Shown: positions 44,183-53,300 of the stretch, one piece after another
Numbering within the stretch: position 1 is the stretch's first letter
How the letters are laid out: each line of letters begins with the position of its first letter
From: Spongorhabdus nitratireducens
GTDB taxonomy: Bacteria > Pseudomonadota > Gammaproteobacteria > Pseudomonadales > Endozoicomonadaceae
NCBI GenBank assembly: GCA_947387575.1
Contig: CANDOC010000001.1
Location: 186,001-250,000 of the forward strand
Direction: 5' to 3'
Length of the DNA stretch: 64,000 nt
Position numbers and translations under genes: made by a program
Notes under the pieces: generated by a model
Told to the model about the DNA's origin: nothing
Database searches by the model: none
Seen by the model: the letters and a program-made list of their open reading frames with translations, nothing else

Positions 44183-45163
44183 TCAGCAGTTAACCAGCGC
44201 AGCGGCTTGTTTCAGTGTATCAACACTGGCCTCGGGGCGATGGGCATTTTCACTGATATAGCGACGGAACCGGCGGGCACCGGGCAGGCCCTGGAACAAT
44301 CCCAGCAGATGGCGGGTCATATGATTCAGGCGCACACCCTGTGACATTTCATGTTCAATATACGGATACATGGCGGCCAGCACGTCATGGCGGTCGGTTT
44401 CGTCAACATCCCGGTCAAATATCAGTTTATCAGCTGCAGCCAGAATGTAGGGATTGTTGTAGGCCTCGCGACCGATCATCACCCCGTCTACATGCTTTAG
44501 ATGTTCCTGGGTTTGCTCAAGGGTCTGGATGCCGCCATTGATAATGATTTCCAGATCCGGGAAGGTCTGTTTCAGCTTGTACACCACATCATATTTCAGT
44601 GGTGGAATCTCGCGGTTTTCCTTGGGGTTAAGGCCTTCCAGAATGGCAATCCGGGCATGGGCGATAAAGGTTTTGCAGCCGGTGTCGGCAATGGTGCCGA
44701 CAAACTCGCACAGCTCATCCCAGGAGTCACGACCATTAATGCCGATCCGGTGTTTGACGGTTACCGGAATACTGACCTCATCCTGCATCGCCTTGATGCA
44801 GTCAGCCACGGTTTGCGGCTCGGCCATCAGACAGGCACCAATCCGGCCTTCCTGCACCCTGTCACTGGGACAGCCCACATTCAGGTTTACTTCATCATAA
44901 CCATGGGACTGGGCAAAACTGGCACACTTGGCCAGATCGGTCGGGTTACTGCCACCCAGCTGAATCGCGACCGGCTTTTCGCCCGGGTGATAATCCAGGA
45001 AGCGGGCCCGGTCACCGTGGAGCAGGGCACCGGTAGTCACCATCTCGGTATAGAGCAGGGTATGACGGCTCAGCTGACGCAGGAAGTAGCGGCAGTGACG
45101 GTCAGTCCAGTCCATCATGGGAGCTACACTTAGACGTCGGTCCAAAGCATTTTCTTTAATCAT
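44183..45163 (-). CDS. dusA: tRNA-dihydrouridine(20/20a) synthase DusA
   Basis: FMN enzyme of 326 residues that reduces uridine to dihydrouridine in the tRNA D-loop. LSVAPMMDWTDRHCRYFLR at the start, NVGCPSDRVQEGRIGACL with the catalytic Cys near residue 98, VKHRIGINGRDSW and IINGGIQTLEQ are DusA-specific. Its 5' end is the known target of a class of tyrosine-recombinase elements, and such an integrase gene starts divergently 194 bases away. The first codons and promoter of dusA are therefore probably supplied by the element. Confidence 0.96.
   Translation of the reverse strand: MIKENALDRRLSVAPMMDWTDRHCRYFLRQLSRHTLLYTEMVTTGALLHGDRARFLDYHPGEKPVAIQLGGSNPTDLAKCASFAQSHGYDEVNLNVGCPSDRVQEGRIGACLMAEPQTVADCIKAMQDEVSIPVTVKHRIGINGRDSWDELCEFVGTIADTGCKTFIAHARIAILEGLNPKENREIPPLKYDVVYKLKQTFPDLEIIINGGIQTLEQTQEHLKHVDGVMIGREAYNNPYILAAADKLIFDRDVDETDRHDVLAAMYPYIEHEMSQGVRLNHMTRHLLGLFQGLPGARRFRRYISENAHRPEASVDTLKQAAALVNC
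45095..45130. other. Putative attachment site at the dusA 5' end
   Basis: This stretch encodes SVAPMMDWTDRH, the conserved segment where dusA-associated elements recombine. No second copy lies within the window, so the other end must be beyond base 64000. The exact crossover is not determined here. Confidence 0.4.
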
Positions 45164-45201
45164 ATATAAATCAATAAGATACCGAGGTTATATGATTTCA
45201 A

Positions 45202-45321
45202 TTCGTACGAACGTCCGTCACATTTACAGTCATTTTGACCCTTTTTTGGGTCAAAATTTCATGGTGGGGCCCTATTTCGGTGCCCCATTTTCCATGGGGC
45301 ACCGCAAATTTGACCTATAAT
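45202..45321. promoter_or_regulatory. Nested palindromes and TATAAT box upstream of the integrase
   Basis: Four structures lie in 120 bases. TTCGTACGAA is a 10-base palindrome at 45202-45211. ATTTTGACCC-TTTTTT-GGGTCAAAAT is at 45232-45257. CGGTGCCCCAT-TTTCC-ATGGGGCACCG is an 11-bp stem at 45278-45304. AAATTTGACC at 45306-45315 pairs with 45249-45259. TTTGACC/GGTCAAA thus occurs three times. TATAAT at 45316-45321 is a likely integrase -10 box. These are candidates for recombinase arm sites or a repressor's operators; the second hairpin could also stop transcription entering from either side. Confidence 0.6.
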
Positions 45322-45356
45322 TTCAGTCGTGGAGCCTCAACAATAGCGAGTAATAC

Positions 45357-46463
45357 ATGGCATCATTTTCAATAGAAAAGCGAACCCGCAAGGATGGCAC
45401 CATCCGCTATCGGTGTGTGGTCAGAGTCAAAAAGGATGGCGTGATCATACACCGGGAATCCCAAACATTCAGCACTAAAAACAAGGCCCGGGCTTACGGT
45501 AAAAAAAGATCGGTTGAGCTTGAAGACCCTCACTATCTGAAAAGCCTCTACCATCAGGACAAGCCTGCTCAACACAGCCTTCTTGGCACGCTGATAGAAA
45601 AATACCAAAAGGAAATTTACCCGTTAAAACCCTGGGGGCGAACCAAGCATTATGTGCTTGATCTGCTGTTGCACTCGGCACTTGCAGCTAAAAATGTCTA
45701 TGAAATCAAGGCAGCGGATATTATCACTCACTGCAAGAGCAGAAAAGAGGCAGGAGCAGGTCCTGCAACAATTGCGCACGATATATCCTATTTACGGGCG
45801 GTTCTGGCTACAGCTAAGCCTAACTGGGAAATTAATGTAGATGCCAGTGCTATTGATGACGCCATGCTATTCCTAAGCAGCCATAATCTAATAGGGCACA
45901 GCAAACCACGTGACAGGAGACCGACACGTGAAGAAGTCAAACAGATAAGAAGTGCTCTTGAGAAACGTCAGTCAGCTCGGCAAAGTACGATTCCACTTGT
46001 TGATATTTTTGATTTCAGTATTCAAAGCTGTATGAGAATCGGTGAAGTGTGTCGAATTTTGTGGGAAGACCTGGATCTGTCAAGAAAGGCCATAAAGGTT
46101 CGCGATCGTAAAGACCCCCGGCATAAGAAGGGTAACGATCTGACTATTCCGCTACTGGGTGAAACGATGGAGATTATTCAGCGTCAGCAAATGGTGAGCG
46201 ACAGAATATTTCCTTATGACCCGAGATCAGTTTCTGCCGCATTCCAACGGTGCAGAAACAAATTAGGAATAAAAAATCTTCGATATCATGATTTACGAAG
46301 AGAGGGGGCAACCAGATTGATGGAGCTTGGTCACAAAATTGAAGATGTAGCAACTGTTACTGGCCATAAAGATATCAATGTATTATGGAAAATATATACT
46401 GCCATCAGTCCTGAAAGCGTACATGAAAAGCACAGTGAGTTGACAAGGAAGAAAAAAGAATGA
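45357..46463 (+). CDS. Tyrosine recombinase/integrase (dusA-site type)
   Basis: 368 residues. The N-terminal arm-binding part starts MASFSIEKRTRKDGTIRYRC, followed by a core-binding domain to about residue 170. Catalytic residues: Arg in SCMRIGEVC (about 227), HDLRREG with His and Arg (about 311-314), the second His in TGHKD (about 337), and the nucleophile Tyr in LWKIYTAIS (about 348). All six expected positions appear intact, so it should be active. It is transcribed away from dusA, the typical layout for these elements. Confidence 0.9.
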   Translation: MASFSIEKRTRKDGTIRYRCVVRVKKDGVIIHRESQTFSTKNKARAYGKKRSVELEDPHYLKSLYHQDKPAQHSLLGTLIEKYQKEIYPLKPWGRTKHYVLDLLLHSALAAKNVYEIKAADIITHCKSRKEAGAGPATIAHDISYLRAVLATAKPNWEINVDASAIDDAMLFLSSHNLIGHSKPRDRRPTREEVKQIRSALEKRQSARQSTIPLVDIFDFSIQSCMRIGEVCRILWEDLDLSRKAIKVRDRKDPRHKKGNDLTIPLLGETMEIIQRQQMVSDRIFPYDPRSVSAAFQRCRNKLGIKNLRYHDLRREGATRLMELGHKIEDVATVTGHKDINVLWKIYTAISPESVHEKHSELTRKKKE

Positions 46464-46516
46464 TATTGGAATCTATGATAGCAAGCTCTCTCTGAGACGA
46501 GTTGCTGTGAAGAGAT

Positions 46517-46807
46517 CTAAGACAGGTCCAATATATATTTCATATCTTTGTTTATTTGATTCCATTCTTCCAGAGCTTCTGATCTGAGCCTGTGAAGCCA
46601 TTGCGCGTAATCAAATATTGATACTACATAAGGACATTTCTGACTTTTCCCCAAGCGTATAGCAGGGAAGGGTAAAGCATCAAGATTTGCCTTTTTTATA
46701 GCTGTCTGAAGAGTCATCTTCAAATACCCCCTTTCAATGAGCTGATCCAGCGTGATTAACGTATGATCATTGAATTCTCTCCTCAGATGTTCAATTAGTT
46801 TTTCCAT
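46517..46807 (-). CDS. PrtN-like DNA-binding protein (possible excision factor)
   Basis: 96 residues. The pattern TLDQLIERGYLKMTLQTAIK, then LPFPAIRLGKSQKCPYVVS, then IFDYAQWLHRLRSEALEEW fits the pyocin activator PrtN family, a winged-helix-like small protein. In integrative elements proteins of this size and fold often act as regulators or recombination directionality factors. It converges with the integrase and is divergent from the next gene. Function inferred. Confidence 0.65.
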   Translation of the reverse strand: MEKLIEHLRREFNDHTLITLDQLIERGYLKMTLQTAIKKANLDALPFPAIRLGKSQKCPYVVSIFDYAQWLHRLRSEALEEWNQINKDMKYILDLS

Positions 46808-46961
46808 ACAGCTTTCTCATTTTAAAAATGTCCATATATATAATTAAAGCAAAAAATACCTATATTACAAAATCTGGCGGTAAGTTTCAGTTAATTGAAA
46901 AAATTCAGTTTTTTGTTTGTGTATAATATATATAATTCACAAATGATATAGGAGCTATCTT
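46808..46961. promoter_or_regulatory. AT-rich divergent promoter region
   Basis: Strongly AT-rich spacer between two divergent genes. TATAAT occurs at 46922-46927 and again at 46931-46936, oriented towards the rightward gene. No well-spaced -35 box was found. Confidence 0.4.
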
Positions 46962-47753
46962 TTGAATGATTTTTTTGCTTGTTGGAAGGATCCAAAAAAC
47001 CCGTTTCAAAGTTCATCGCAATTACCTATCGATTATCCTATTTTGGGAAAGCATTTGTACAGCTTGGCAAAGTCCTTAAATTTTTCTGTTATGGATGCGT
47101 GCTGGTTTTTTGGGATTACTAATGCCAGTTGGTATGAGTATTCAACCAATCATTACCCTAAGATGGAAGAACGTCACGCTCGAGAATTGAGAAAGCTATT
47201 TGATGAATCTATACGAGACGGAGATTTTGACTCAAGAGTAAAGAGATTGAACTCCAAAATACAGGATGAGATAGAGTCCTTTAGAGAGAAGGAAAAAAAA
47301 GCATCCCGCCATCCGAATAAACCCATCAATGATATATCCCTATCATTGCTATGCCGTTTTTTTAGCGTCATGCCAGATTGGAGCAGCTGTATTACCATGA
47401 AATCGCCTGACATTAAAAAGCTGGATTTGTTGTTTAAAGAGGCGTTTAAACATATTCCAGATCAAGCCAAAGCTCATAGCACATGTTTAGAGCCATGCAT
47501 CGGTGCTTTGCTGGGTCGAGATAAAAATGCGGGCTACCGCTGGATTCAAGGTGTCAATCAACCTCACTCTACTGTCAAGCGTTTGGCTCATGCACTTATT
47601 CAGTGGCTTAGCTATGAAAGTGCAGGTGATATTTGTTCTGCTGAAATATCATCTGAAGAGCGTACCAAGCGAGCATATTGGTGGTTAGCTCTATCCCAAA
47701 ATGAACATAAGTTATTAAATAGAGAGTGGGGGAATGGCATTCAACGAGGTTAA
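46962..47753 (+). CDS. Unknown element protein with two HTH-like segments
   Basis: 263 residues from TTG 46962, supported by GGAG at 46951-46954 with seven-base spacing. I do not recognise the family. Two segments look like helix-turn-helix units: around residues 30-60 (SVMDACWFFGITNASWYEY) and 180-220 (CIGALLGRDKNAGYRWIQG then STVKRLAHAL). A charged, possibly coiled linker joins them. Its position beside the PrtN-like gene suggests a regulator of the element. It is AT-rich like its surroundings. Confidence 0.6.
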   Translation: MNDFFACWKDPKNPFQSSSQLPIDYPILGKHLYSLAKSLNFSVMDACWFFGITNASWYEYSTNHYPKMEERHARELRKLFDESIRDGDFDSRVKRLNSKIQDEIESFREKEKKASRHPNKPINDISLSLLCRFFSVMPDWSSCITMKSPDIKKLDLLFKEAFKHIPDQAKAHSTCLEPCIGALLGRDKNAGYRWIQGVNQPHSTVKRLAHALIQWLSYESAGDICSAEISSEERTKRAYWWLALSQNEHKLLNREWGNGIQRG

Positions 47754-47908
47754 TCTGTGTAGTAAGAAGAATTGCGATGTTAAATTATCAAAGAAAATAT
47801 ATTTCGAATGCTCATTTTTAGAATGTTTTTTAACATGTGAATGCTGAACAGAGGGTCATCGAAATATTTAAAAAACTGACTTCCAAACTTCTTAAATTAA
47901 GCCAAAAA

Positions 47909-47955
47909 ACCTATTATAATATTTTAATATTATAGTATTACAATATTATAAGGTT
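47909..47955. repeat. AT-rich imperfect inverted repeat
   Basis: Nearly pure A/T. The left arm AACCTATTATAATATT is partly complementary to the right arm AATATTATAAGGTT. Such a block next to iterons is typical of a DNA-unwinding element. Structure seen; role inferred. Confidence 0.5.
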
Positions 47956-48026
47956 TATATGGTTACGTCTGTTTGTCAAGGATGATTGCTAAAAAAATTA
48001 CAAATTAGTCCGTCTTTTGATTATCT

Positions 48027-48103
48027 GTGACAGGTTCGTGACAGGTTCGTGACAGGTTCGTGACAGGTTCATAACAGGTTCATAACAGGTTCATAACAGG
48101 TTT
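48027..48103 (+). repeat. Seven tandem 11-bp iteron-like repeats
   Basis: Four perfect copies of GTGACAGGTTC are followed by three copies of ATAACAGGTT(C/T), head to tail without spacers. The unit is about one helical turn, so a protein could bind every copy on one face. The shift between two sub-types suggests two expansion events. Confidence 0.9.
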
Positions 48104-48175
48104 ATAACCGCCACTTCCTCAGGATTTTATTCTGCCATTGCATCTTAATGCTTACTGATCTCGTGCCCAGGGGGG

Positions 48176-48212
48176 CTGACAGTTATCACCCGCCTTGATG
48201 ATTAACTGTCAG
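48176..48212. repeat. Inverted repeat with 17-base loop
   Basis: CTGACAGTTA ... TAACTGTCAG, a perfect 10-bp stem 24 bases past the stop of the helicase operon's last gene. There is no T-run, so termination would be weak. It contains GACAG, shared with the iteron core. Confidence 0.5.
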
Positions 48213-48235
48213 ATCATTTCCATTAATTGAAAGTA

Positions 48236-50353
48236 TCAGCGAATAATAAAACTACTCTGTGAGCCATAACTCAGTACATAAGCAGCTTTGCGGGCTCTGG
48301 TAATAGCAACATATACCAGTGAACGCTCTTCCGTTTCTGCGTCAGTTCTGGAAATGTCATCACCCTTGTTTGACATAGCAAAAGACAAAGGCATCAAGCC
48401 GTCGTTGACTGAGGCAATAATAAGTTGATCAAACTCAAGCCCTTTAACCCGGTGAACGGTGGCCAGCTTGACTGTATCTGACTGCTCTCGTTCAGGTTCG
48501 TTCGGCTTGATAATAAGAGTAGCCACCCCCAGTGTTTCAAGCTTTTTCTGAATGTCGTTAACTTCGCGATTTGTTCTGGCGACAATACATGTGTTGCTTT
48601 TTGTATGCTCTGACTGATCCAGTAACTGCTTTATAAATTTAGCCTGGTCATCCGATGTCTCAAATAACTCAACAACCGGAGTAGCTCCATGGGTGAGAGA
48701 TTTATACAACTTGTTGTCGTCTGAACCACCATCAAGGTCGTCAATATCCCTGCCATCAAGCAGTGCCGTTGCCCATTTACGGATTTCATCTGTGGTTCGG
48801 TAGTTAATCTTCAGCTTTCGGGACCGGCCACGAATATTAATACCGCATCGACCCAGAACAACCCGATTACGTCCATAAATGCGCTGGTGAGCATCACCGA
48901 CAATAAACAAATCATTTTTGCCTTCAGGTACGATTGCGCGCAGCAGGTTAAACGCCTGTGTACCCATATCCTGGGCCTCGTCAACAACAATTGAAGAGTA
49001 GGGGAGCTTAACCCGTTGGTTCAGAAGTAGCTGGGTTGCATCACGGTAAGCATCGTCGGTCTCTTTCTGACGATTCCTGTTAAGCTGATGGCGGTATTCT
49101 TCGAACACCGGCCAGATTTTAACCCGTTGTTCACGGTTAAGCCTGGTTCCGCGCCCGATACGAGAAGCTCGTTTATATTCTGCCAGTGATGTGACACCCT
49201 GAGGCTGAATAACCTGCTGCCACTCTTCAGTATAAAAACTATCCGGAAAATCAATGTCGGCAGGCTTTTCAGATAATGCAACGCGCCAGTATTGCTCCAT
49301 ACGGCTGGTATCAAACACGATCTGGTAGTCGTAGGATTGTTTTCTTAAAAAGCCCTGAACCCAGCGGTCAAGGTTAACGACTTCTATTTTATCCAGCTCA
49401 TCCTCGGTACAGATATTGTTCAGGTTTTCCTGAATATCGACGGCCAGATTTCTGGTAAACGTTGTGAACAGGATGTGCTGGTCAGTTTCCTGTAGTTGCT
49501 GAGCAAGCCATTTGGCCCGGTGCATGGCAACAACGGTCTTGCCGGTACCCGCTCCGCCAAGAACCCGAACGGCACCATTTTTCTCACCAAAAGCGATTTT
49601 CCGCTGAGATGAGTGGAGAAATACACGCCATTTTTCTTTGGGTGCGTTAAGCATTTCGGTCAGTTCTTTATCTGAATTCGGAACTACAAAACGCGACTGG
49701 GACTGAATCCGGCTAAGAGCTTCAGAGAAATTATCTGTGTCATAGGTTTTATTTTCTTCAGTCTCACGTTCAAGCAGAATATCCCCATAAAGCTCACCAG
49801 CCATGATGAGGTAAAGTCCTTCATAAGCTTCCTCCGGAAGCAACAGCTGAATCTTTTCAAGCTGTTCTTCTGCCTGATCTTCCTGTATTTGCCGGACGAG
49901 CGGTATCTGTTCCTCCGGTACTCCAAGTTTAAGCAGTTGGCGATCCTTCAGATCGTCAAACTTACCCACTGTAGCTGCAACCGAACTGGCTGGGGGTGAA
50001 ATCTGATCCTCAATACTTGCCGCATAAAGCTGTAATGTTCCGGTATTCGGGTTCACCTCACACTTGTGTCTGGATGCCCAGTCATAGGCTTTGTCATGGT
50101 GATCCACCCAGAGAAAAAGGAAAACATTACCTTCTTTGGGAGCCGACACAATTGCACGGTATGTATTGTCCACGCGCAATGATCGCATCCGCTTGTCTTT
50201 AAGAGCATTAAGCTTTTCATAGTTAAGCCCGGTTGACCTCGGGTTGCTCTGAAATTTCAAAACCAGCTGGTTTACTTTGGCCTGAATATTCGGTGGCAGA
50301 TTCGTTAGTGCTGAAAAAAACACATCGGAAAAAGCAACTTTAGTATTTTCCAT
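48236..50353 (-). CDS. UvrD/Rep-type SF1 helicase with N-terminal RelE/ParE-like domain
   Basis: 705 residues. Residues about 1-110 resemble the RelE/ParE toxin fold (FFSALTNLPPNIQAKVNQLV, LKDKRMRSLRVDNTYRAIV, FLFLWVDHHDKAYDWA). A linker of about 130 residues follows. Then SF1 helicase motifs: Walker A GGAGTGKTVVA near 270, TTFTRNLA, Walker B VVDEAQDMG, VGDAHQRIYG, NYRTTDEIR, TVHRVKGLEFDQLI and YVAITRARKAAYV. The ATG overlaps the stop of the preceding gene (TAATG), so expression is coupled to the giant helicase. The RelE-like part may be a sensor or RNA/ribosome-binding module rather than an active toxin, because no antitoxin gene is adjacent. Confidence 0.8.
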   Translation of the reverse strand: MENTKVAFSDVFFSALTNLPPNIQAKVNQLVLKFQSNPRSTGLNYEKLNALKDKRMRSLRVDNTYRAIVSAPKEGNVFLFLWVDHHDKAYDWASRHKCEVNPNTGTLQLYAASIEDQISPPASSVAATVGKFDDLKDRQLLKLGVPEEQIPLVRQIQEDQAEEQLEKIQLLLPEEAYEGLYLIMAGELYGDILLERETEENKTYDTDNFSEALSRIQSQSRFVVPNSDKELTEMLNAPKEKWRVFLHSSQRKIAFGEKNGAVRVLGGAGTGKTVVAMHRAKWLAQQLQETDQHILFTTFTRNLAVDIQENLNNICTEDELDKIEVVNLDRWVQGFLRKQSYDYQIVFDTSRMEQYWRVALSEKPADIDFPDSFYTEEWQQVIQPQGVTSLAEYKRASRIGRGTRLNREQRVKIWPVFEEYRHQLNRNRQKETDDAYRDATQLLLNQRVKLPYSSIVVDEAQDMGTQAFNLLRAIVPEGKNDLFIVGDAHQRIYGRNRVVLGRCGINIRGRSRKLKINYRTTDEIRKWATALLDGRDIDDLDGGSDDNKLYKSLTHGATPVVELFETSDDQAKFIKQLLDQSEHTKSNTCIVARTNREVNDIQKKLETLGVATLIIKPNEPEREQSDTVKLATVHRVKGLEFDQLIIASVNDGLMPLSFAMSNKGDDISRTDAETEERSLVYVAITRARKAAYVLSYGSQSSFIIR

Positions 50354-53300
50354 TACTGAATACCCACCATCTCAATAAGATCATCCATTTCGGTATCGAT
50401 TGTAATCACATTCCAGCCTATTTTATCGAAATAGTCCTTGTTTTCATCCAACTGGTAGTCAAGCAAGAGAACGGTTGTTCTTGATGGCCATGCCAGCTCG
50501 GCTTCAGCCACAACTTTGCCCTTATCGTTAAGGTGCTCATAAGATACAGCAGGCTTTTCTATTGCATGTTTTGATATTTCATGGATGAACGGAAGGGCTT
50601 CTTCATCGGCAATAGATGCCACATCATCCCAGCCTGAAGTATGAACAGATTCTGCCGGCGTTTCTCCCCAAGCCAGCTCCGAATACTTCCCACTGTCAAT
50701 TCCCTGTTGAGTGGAGATGAAGCTGAATGGCAAGAATTGTAAAAGATTAAGTAATTGTAATAATCGTTGCCATGCTGAAAATGCATCCTGATTGTCAGTG
50801 TCCGGTGCGTTGTAGATCGTTGTAACCGCAAGCTGTTTAATATCAAGGTCTCTAACAACTGCCAAGTCTGCGGCGGCACAAAGTTGCAATGAATCACTGC
50901 ATTCACTGAAATTGGTGAATGACGTTAACCTGAAACCAACATCCTGCCAGCACTCGGTGAACTGGGATGGCCATACACCAGAAAGCGTTCTGAATCTGGC
51001 TATACCATCCGGATGTTGCATTGATCTCGCGTCAAACCAGCTAAGCACACGCAGTGCGGCAAATTTCTGCCATTTTGTGAAATCAGGTTGCTTCAGGTAA
51101 TTAAGCAACTGAGCCAGAGGTTTAAGGCTGGCAAGTTGTTGAAGGTTAGTCAGGCCCTGTGCCTGTGCAATCTGTTGTATCGGACCCGACGGGCTATTTT
51201 CGGTATGTTCAGTCAGTGGATTAGGTATTTTGGTTTCTGTTCCGGCAAATACCTGCTGAACATCATGCCAGGTCAGGCTCCAGCAATGGTACTTGCCTGA
51301 AAGAGTAAGCCCCTGACGTTTCAGCAGGTCTTCCTGAATAATATCCTTGTGATACTTCCAGCCATCTAGAAATACTGCAACAGGTAAATGGCCGCTGCTG
51401 GACTTATCCGGGTAAATCATGAAGTCCGGCTCGCAGGGGTAAGCAACACCATGCTTCTCATTCAACTGTGGGTGGATTTCAACTGAATAATTGAAATCCC
51501 CCACCTCTAGCCTGAAGCCGACTTTACCATTGATAATATCTTTACTGATCCTGACTCTGGCATGCTCTATCGACGGATGGTTATTGAGCATCTGGATGGC
51601 ATCAGGGAAGCAGGCTTCGAGCTCACTGTCAGCCCAAGGGTCTTTCTTGATGCTTCCCAGGTTGTTGACCTCTTTCAGAACCGGGTTATTTGACAGAACG
51701 AAATTGAGTAACTCAATTGCTGTTTTGCGTGAGGTCCGTTCCATGCCGTAACTGTTTTTGTAGGCATACAGACAGTTATAGCAGCCATCCATTTCCGGCT
51801 GTTCCTGACAGGAACAACTGTCCAGAGTTTGCAGTGCCAGTTGCAGAACCTCCAGAAGGTTTTCCGGTGTTGCCAGTAATTCATGCAGATAACCGGTGCC
51901 ACCGGGAACGGAATCATACAGCACAAGGTAACTGGCACGTTCTGCAGAACCGGGTATGGGTTCATCACTTAACGTGATATGGATGTGATCAACCTTGCCT
52001 CCAAACCGTTTTTTGAGGCCAAGCTGCAGAGCGGCAACAAAAGATTCGGTTTGCTCATCCCGGGGTCTGGACAGCAGGTGAGGCATCAGAATACGGATTG
52101 CTTCAGAGTTGTATTCCCTGTAGAGATAAAGGCAGTCAATAATGCCTTCCTGTCCCTCGGTATTTCGGTACTGGCACTTAAATAGGTGCTCCGGTTTGTT
52201 TTTATGGTGCTGTACCGTTCCGCACTCCCTGCAAATCCTGAACCCGGGTCTTGGCATTTCCTGGCCGGCAACATAAAACACCTGGTCCGCAGCACCCTGC
52301 TTGCCAAAGTTAATTTCCCGGAATGTTGCCTTACGAATAAATTCAAAACCAAAGGATATATTGTCACTGTCCAGAGCGTGAGCCAGAAGTACAGCTTCAG
52401 GTTCAAAATCAATCAGCATCTGGCGATTGAAGAAAACGGGTTCCCGGGTATCTGACTCATCCCCGATCTGGGCATCTTCCTCAGAGGTATTGGCATAGAC
52501 CTGTTGCAGTCTCACCATTTCCCGTTTCTGCGCAGAATCGGCCCACATAGAATCTTCACAGCGTGGACAGGCGGGCTGCTCCGGTCCGGTAATTTCTTCA
52601 CTGTAGCTGCAGTTTGGACAGAGTCTCCAGTACTGAAGGTTCTTTCCCTTTGCCATTTCTATCCGCTGTATCTGTACCTTCTTGTTACTGGCATAAAAGA
52701 CACTCTCCGGTGCCAGCTCGGAAAGTGCTGCCTGAGCCGGGCGGGTATATTCATAGCTGCGTGACTCAAAGGTTGTCACAGAGCCGTCATCATTCTGTCG
52801 TGGAGTTGAAAGCTTGCGGTATATAACTGAATGTAGTGTGGTACCTTCTTCCGGGAAGGCGTAGTTCGGCAATAAACCCTCGTCAGTAAAAAAGTTGAAG
52901 GTCTCTTTTCTGTTCAGCTCACTTTTTAGTCGCTTGATTCCTTCAAACTCATTGCCTACCTCCCTGATCTGGGCTGAAACGGATTCATCTTTCGGCATCT
53001 TTTCCAGCTTTTTTAACTCAGCTTTTAGAGACTTCTGGTGCTCATTCAGGTTGTGCCTGAGATCAACAATTCTTTTGACAGCGGTTAAAAAATAGATATC
53101 AAGCGGCTCATCATCGTTTGATGTGCCCAGCATAATTGCCTGCAGGCGTTCACGGCAGTTTTTCGATACTTTTTTATCCAGCAGTTGCTCAAACCTGTCC
53201 CAGAGAATGTCACGATTCCTGCTGATAAAATCCAGCAGAGTATATGGGAATTTTCCGGTTCTGCTGTGCTGTACAGCATCCATAACAGCCTGCATAGAAC

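Larger units (their letters stand above)
47754..48235. other. 482-base gene-free region with AT-rich block, iterons and hairpin
   Basis: It lies between the 3' ends of two convergent genes, so promoters are not expected. It contains an AT-rich inverted-repeat block (47909-47955), seven 11-bp tandem repeats (48027-48103) and a 10-bp stem (48176-48212). No gene was found in it. Confidence 0.7.

Noticed and set aside
48027-48103. CRISPR array
   Set aside because: The repeats are 11 bp, head to tail and without unique spacers, and no cas gene is present.
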